From an uncultured Bacteroides sp. (GTDB lineage Bacteria > Bacteroidota > Bacteroidia > Bacteroidales > Bacteroidaceae), in the NCBI GenBank assembly GCA_949288715.1, contig CASELH010000023.1, positions 1-36,936 of the forward strand: DNA of 36,936 bases, read 5' to 3'. How positions within the stretch are numbered: the stretch's first letter is position 1; the number at the start of each line of letters is the position of its first letter. Both the position numbers and the translations under genes were made by a program. Below are positions 33,891 through 36,936 of the stretch, piece by piece. Below the pieces are notes generated by a model. That model searched no databases. It saw only the letters and a program-made list of their open reading frames with translations, and had not been told where the DNA came from.

Positions 33891-34307
33891 AATTTCTATC
33901 CATATCCCTTCGCCCAGCGGCCGCTGGCCCAGTCGGCGCACGAGGCGGTGCAGCCACAGGCGGGAGTCGAACAGCCGGCCGGGCTTCTGCGGGCGGGCGA
34001 TGCCTACGAGGATGCAGCCCTGCGTGTCGTCCACCGAGTTTCCGGCATGGATGCGCACGCCTTCGAACAGCGGGACGTGCAGCAGCAGGGGCAACCATCG
34101 GCCTCCAAACCGCGGCGAGGGGCAGACTACGAGCGGGTAGCGACCGTCGGGGATGGCCGTTTGCCCCTCCACCTTCCGTTCGGGCTTTTCCCAGCCAATG
34201 TCTCTCCAAGTGGGCTCCAAGGTTTGGCAAAAGGGTTCCCCCTCTATCGAGAGGGTCCCTTGGGTGTAGCGCTTATGCTTCAGCGTGCGGGTCAGTGTCA
34301 GTTCCAT
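33885..34307 (-). CDS. DUF5675 family protein
   Basis: 140 residues, no signal peptide. Family pattern seen: QGTLSIEGEPFCQTLEPTWRD, EGQTAIPDGRYPLVVCPSPRFG, LPLLLHVPLFEGVRIHAGNSVDDTQGCILVG. The conserved IHxGN...DTxGCIxVG recalls L,D-transpeptidase-like active sites (His, Ser/Asp, Gly-Cys), but activity is not shown. DUF5675 proteins are often encoded in phage and mobile-element modules. Its start overlaps the primase gene end by 35 bp, so the two are translationally coupled. In similar Bacteroides modules this position is often held by an AmpD-like amidase, which supports a cell-wall link. The stop lies in the adjacent dispersed repeat. Confidence 0.82.
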   Translation of the reverse strand: MELTLTRTLKHKRYTQGTLSIEGEPFCQTLEPTWRDIGWEKPERKVEGQTAIPDGRYPLVVCPSPRFGGRWLPLLLHVPLFEGVRIHAGNSVDDTQGCILVGIARPQKPGRLFDSRLWLHRLVRRLGQRPLGEGIWIEIK

Positions 34308-36687
34308 GTTGCGTTCCGGTGAAGTATTTCAGTTTTTCATAATTGTCGTCTGTCGTCTGTCGGATGAAGCCGCGCTTCTGCCACTGGTAGAGGAGGTCGT
34401 GGGTGCCCTTCTCCTTCATGCCGCGCTTGAGGCGGAGTTGCAGCAGGTCGGCGCGCGTAAAGGTGTCCGGCAGCGACTTCAGCAAGTTGCGCGGGCCGGG
34501 GCGGCGCGTGGCGTTTTCGTCGAGTTCGAGCTGCTCGATGGCCTTGCCGAAGAAGTGGAGCTTGCACCAGAGGTCGTAGTGGACCGACCAGCGGATGAAC
34601 TCCTCCATCGCGTCGTCCCACTGGCAGCCCTGCGCCACGTAGAGCACGCACGCCTTGAGCCAGCCGATGACGAGGGCGCGCCGCGCGAGGTTGTCGTAGA
34701 CGCGATCCTGCGTCAGCACGGCTTCGTCGCTCAGCTCTTGGTGCAGCTTGCGGGCCAGTTCGTCGAGCTGCGGGCAGAGGATGAGCCCCGAGGCCTGGCA
34801 GAGGTTGTCGATGTAGGGGCGCAGCTGGCGGTCAAAGTCGTCGTCGTAGGTGCCGTAGACGGGCATTTCGGCGCCAATCTCCTGCTGGGGCAGGGTGCAG
34901 AAGTTGATGCGCGACACGGGGCCGTCGGTCAGCACCCGGGCGAAGTATTGCTGCAGGCGCGCGGGCGTGGTGGAGGCGTTCCAGTTGAAGCGCACGCGCA
35001 CGCGCTCGGATACGCTGTTGTCGCCTACGCGCTCCTGCCCGTACTCACCCGTGTCGAAGGCGAGGCGCATGATGACGAACTGCTGCGGGTTGCGCGAGGA
35101 GCCCCGCAGGGCGTCGAAGGCTTCAATCTCGTTCATGCGGGCGTAGAGGAAGTAGCCGTCGCTGTCGCCCAGGCGCAGCACGAGGGCGGCGTTGGACATG
35201 TCCGGGCTCACTATCCGGATGGCGATGTCCTTGGGCCGTGGCGTGCGGGCTTTGTTGGCTCCCTTGGCGGCATTGGCTTCCTTCCACTGGGCCTCGCGTC
35301 GGCGGTTGGCTTCGTCGCTCACGCGGATGTCGGCCAGTATGTAGTCTATGGGGATGTCGATGCAGCTCTTGCCCGCGCCTGTTTCGGCCACCAGCACGCA
35401 CATCAGTGTGGCCTCGTGCTCCACGTTGTCCACGTAGCGGAAGCGCACACCCTTCAAGTGGGCAGCCAGCGAGGGGAACACGGCTTGCGACACGGCCGGC
35501 TTGTAGATGTCCGGCGTGCAGCTCACCAGGTGACGGATGAGGGGCGGCAGGTTGTCTATGGGGAAGGGTACGTTGAAGAAGGCGGCATGGGATGATGCGG
35601 CTTCAACCTTCCCGGCCTTGGGGGCAGTCTGGGCATGGCGTGCCTTGACGTTCTTGATGGCTTGCACCATCAGCCGCGACTTGTGGCTCCACTCCGCCTT
35701 GCAGGCCGACTTTATGAGGCCGGCTTTCTCCTCGTCCGCCAGCCCGAAGTTGGGGATGAGGGCGGACATCATCTGCGGGTTGTTGTCGCACAGGTGGCGC
35801 AAGTCGTAGGCCAGGCGGTGCAAGGTGTCGTTGCGTCGGCCAATCTGGGGCTCGCCGCCGTCCAGGCGCACCCATTCGTCCACAATCTCGGCATAGGGCA
35901 CGCCCTCGTAGGTAGTGGGAAAGGCTGTCATTGTCATTGAGTTGTCACGGTTAATGAAGGAAGACTTCTCAGGGATGCCGCAGGGCAATTCTTCATTAGC
36001 TTCGCTCAAAACATTTTTTGATTGCTTAATCATAGGAATAGTCTTCATTCTTCGTTCTTCATTTACTGCTGCCTTCTTCTTTCCATCTCTGAACATCAGC
36101 GGCGTGCGGTCGGCAAAGAGTTCCTCCTCGTCGATGTAGAGCAGGTAGCCGATGGGAAAGGCGTAGGAGGCACGGGCCCAGTCCTTGCATCTGTCATCGT
36201 AGTTGTCGTCATCGAGTTGGGCCGCCATCCAGCGTTGCGCCTCTTCGGGGCTGTTCATGCCTTGGGGCATGATGAACACCAGTCTGAGGCCGTGGCCGGA
36301 GATGGATACGTGGGCCAGCACGATGCCCAGCTCTTTCAGCCTGGGGCGGATGTGCTCTTCAAAGTACTGGCGCGGGTCTTCCGTCATGTGGTCTATGTCG
36401 TAGATGACCAGGTCGAGGGGAATGGCGCTGGCATTGCTGCGCAGGCCGTTACGGAAGAAGGCTGAGTAGCAGAAGTAGGGTGCTTTCTTCTTCTCGGCCT
36501 GCACCAGGTCGCGGAACGTCCTCTCGTCCACCTCCAGCTGGCCGGACTCGTAGGCCTGGTACAGCTGGTTTATCTTGAGGCAGATGTCGTGCACCTTTTT
36601 GCTGTTCAGCACTTGGTAGAAGGTTTCGCGTGTGCATTCTTCCACGCGGATGTCGTCTATTTTGTATCGATTTATTCCTATTTTCAT
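34273..36687 (-). CDS. BT4734-like primase domain fused to DUF3987 ATPase
   Basis: 804 residues, cytoplasmic. The N-terminal domain (1-200) matches the BT4734/VirE-N type, with features expected of an archaeo-eukaryotic primase fold: LVIYDIDHM (Asp97, Asp99) and SISGHGLRLVF (His132). A linker (about 205-252) is encoded by a dispersed repeat. Then come a helical domain (IVDEWVRLDGGEPQIGRRNDTLHRLAYDLRHLC, about 268-345) and a DUF3987 P-loop domain with FPSLAAHLKGVRF and AETGAGKS (about 434-441), GYFLYARMNEIEAFDAL (Walker B-like) and a C-terminal helical part with a winged-helix look (ADLLQLRLKRGM). This layout suggests a replication initiator/primase-helicase of an integrated element or a domesticated module. 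No integrase, transposase or phage gene is nearby. Confidence 0.85.
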   Translation of the reverse strand: MKIGINRYKIDDIRVEECTRETFYQVLNSKKVHDICLKINQLYQAYESGQLEVDERTFRDLVQAEKKKAPYFCYSAFFRNGLRSNASAIPLDLVIYDIDHMTEDPRQYFEEHIRPRLKELGIVLAHVSISGHGLRLVFIMPQGMNSPEEAQRWMAAQLDDDNYDDRCKDWARASYAFPIGYLLYIDEEELFADRTPLMFRDGKKKAAVNEERRMKTIPMIKQSKNVLSEANEELPCGIPEKSSFINRDNSMTMTAFPTTYEGVPYAEIVDEWVRLDGGEPQIGRRNDTLHRLAYDLRHLCDNNPQMMSALIPNFGLADEEKAGLIKSACKAEWSHKSRLMVQAIKNVKARHAQTAPKAGKVEAASSHAAFFNVPFPIDNLPPLIRHLVSCTPDIYKPAVSQAVFPSLAAHLKGVRFRYVDNVEHEATLMCVLVAETGAGKSCIDIPIDYILADIRVSDEANRRREAQWKEANAAKGANKARTPRPKDIAIRIVSPDMSNAALVLRLGDSDGYFLYARMNEIEAFDALRGSSRNPQQFVIMRLAFDTGEYGQERVGDNSVSERVRVRFNWNASTTPARLQQYFARVLTDGPVSRINFCTLPQQEIGAEMPVYGTYDDDFDRQLRPYIDNLCQASGLILCPQLDELARKLHQELSDEAVLTQDRVYDNLARRALVIGWLKACVLYVAQGCQWDDAMEEFIRWSVHYDLWCKLHFFGKAIEQLELDENATRRPGPRNLLKSLPDTFTRADLLQLRLKRGMKEKGTHDLLYQWQKRGFIRQTTDDNYEKLKYFTGTQHGTDTDPHAEA
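35934..36067 (-). repeat. dispersed repeat inside the primase reading frame
   Basis: Within the gene, 36046-36067 (+ strand CATTCTTCGTTCTTCATTTA) is the reverse complement of the GAAGAACGAAGAATG repeat found at 33763-33830. 35951-35998 holds TAATGAAG...CTTCATTA around GCCGCAGGGCAATT. The stretch encodes residues about 207-252, a low-complexity linker (NEERRMKT ... ANEELPCG) between the primase-like and ATPase parts, and keeps the frame open. Confidence 0.7.
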
Positions 36688-36715
36688 GTCTTTAGTGTTT
36701 AGTGGTTAGTGATTT

Positions 36716-36858
36716 TTCATCCGCAGATAACACGGATGACGCAGATTTAAAAAAGGGGCTTCGCCCGCGTGCTTATTTTGCCCGTCATGCTGTCATGCTG
36801 TCATGCTGAACGAAGTGAAGCATCTCACGTATAGTAGGGAGATTCTTCGCTTGCGCTC
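36716..36858. repeat. dispersed Bacteroidota repeats at the right edge
   Basis: 36716-36750 is a CATCCGCAGATAACACGGAT-type element. 36784-36807 is GTCATGCT three times in tandem. The last copy leads into TGAACGAAGTGAAGCATCTC (36807-36826), which pairs imperfectly with GAGATTCTTCGCTTGCGCTC (36839-36858). The second motif is a very common extragenic hairpin in this phylum. The 249 bases from 36688 to the end hold no gene. Confidence 0.8.
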
Positions 36859-36900
36859 CCTTAGATTTGCGCAGTGAAAGGAAATACGGCTGGGAATGTT

Positions 36901-36908
36901 TACTTTTG
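36901..36908 (+). promoter_or_regulatory. possible -7 box TACTTTTG for a gene beyond the window
   Basis: It matches TAnnTTTG exactly on the + strand, 28 nt before the edge. It has no clear -33 box, and the downstream gene is not visible. Confidence 0.35.
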
Positions 36909-36936
36909 TTGTGTGAAAGAAACAGGCCAGCCAACT

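Noticed and set aside
34285-35595. 436-residue + strand frame opposite the primase-like gene
   Set aside because: Antisense shadow of the conserved DUF3987 coding region; the composition is V/G/H/A-rich.

Overview
The window looks like a chromosomal segment of a Bacteroides-type member of the Bacteroidota. Evidence: two SusD-type lipoproteins and a SusC TonB-dependent receptor, a hybrid two-component system (HTCS) regulator, an Oad-type sodium-pump operon, a BT4734/DUF3987 primase-like gene, DUF4469, DUF4251 and DUF5675 proteins, and several -7 boxes of the form TAnnTTTG, which is the Bacteroides promoter element. No tRNA, rRNA, CRISPR array, transposase or integrase was found.

Layout. 2-1141 is the 3' part of a SusD gene cut by the window edge. 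1142-1865 is a gene-free stretch rich in inverted repeats. 1881-3260 encodes a MATE efflux pump. 3358-6734 is an operon for the gamma, alpha (biotin) and beta subunits of an oxaloacetate-decarboxylase-type sodium pump, ending in a terminator. 6858-10247 is mfd. 10289-12196 is a purine salvage pair, xpt (with a frameshift) and an NCS2 permease. 12341-13540 is an AAA_14/DUF4143-like ATPase whose promoter overlaps an array of three palindromes spaced exactly 33 bp apart.

13633-26196 reads as one polysaccharide-utilization-like locus. A HTCS sensor/regulator (+) diverges from a leftward set: a DUF4469 protein with an HU-like N-terminus, SusC, SusD, a surface lipoprotein and a secreted type-B carboxylesterase. 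It has no glycoside hydrolase or lyase, so an esterified or non-polysaccharide ligand is possible. Its two long intergenic regions each carry a triple tandem repeat (24 bp and 22 bp).

26190-28738 (-) holds pepD and a secreted endonuclease/exonuclease/phosphatase-fold protein. 28993-29861 (+) holds a small membrane protein and an OmpH/Skp-like lipoprotein. A bidirectional terminator separates these from a leftward CNNM/CBS transporter-like protein and an S41 lipoprotein protease. A heptamer-repeat region follows, then a DUF4251 protein. 33885-36687 (-) is a two-gene unit: an AEP-primase-like BT4734 domain fused to a DUF3987 ATPase, translationally overlapping a DUF5675 protein and ending in a strong terminator. 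The window ends in dispersed Bacteroidota repeats.

The most unusual material is regulatory or repetitive: the 33-bp palindrome array over the ATPase promoter, the repeat-derived linker inside the primase gene, and the hydrolase-free PUL with an HU-like protein. All assignments come from reading motifs; no database search was run.
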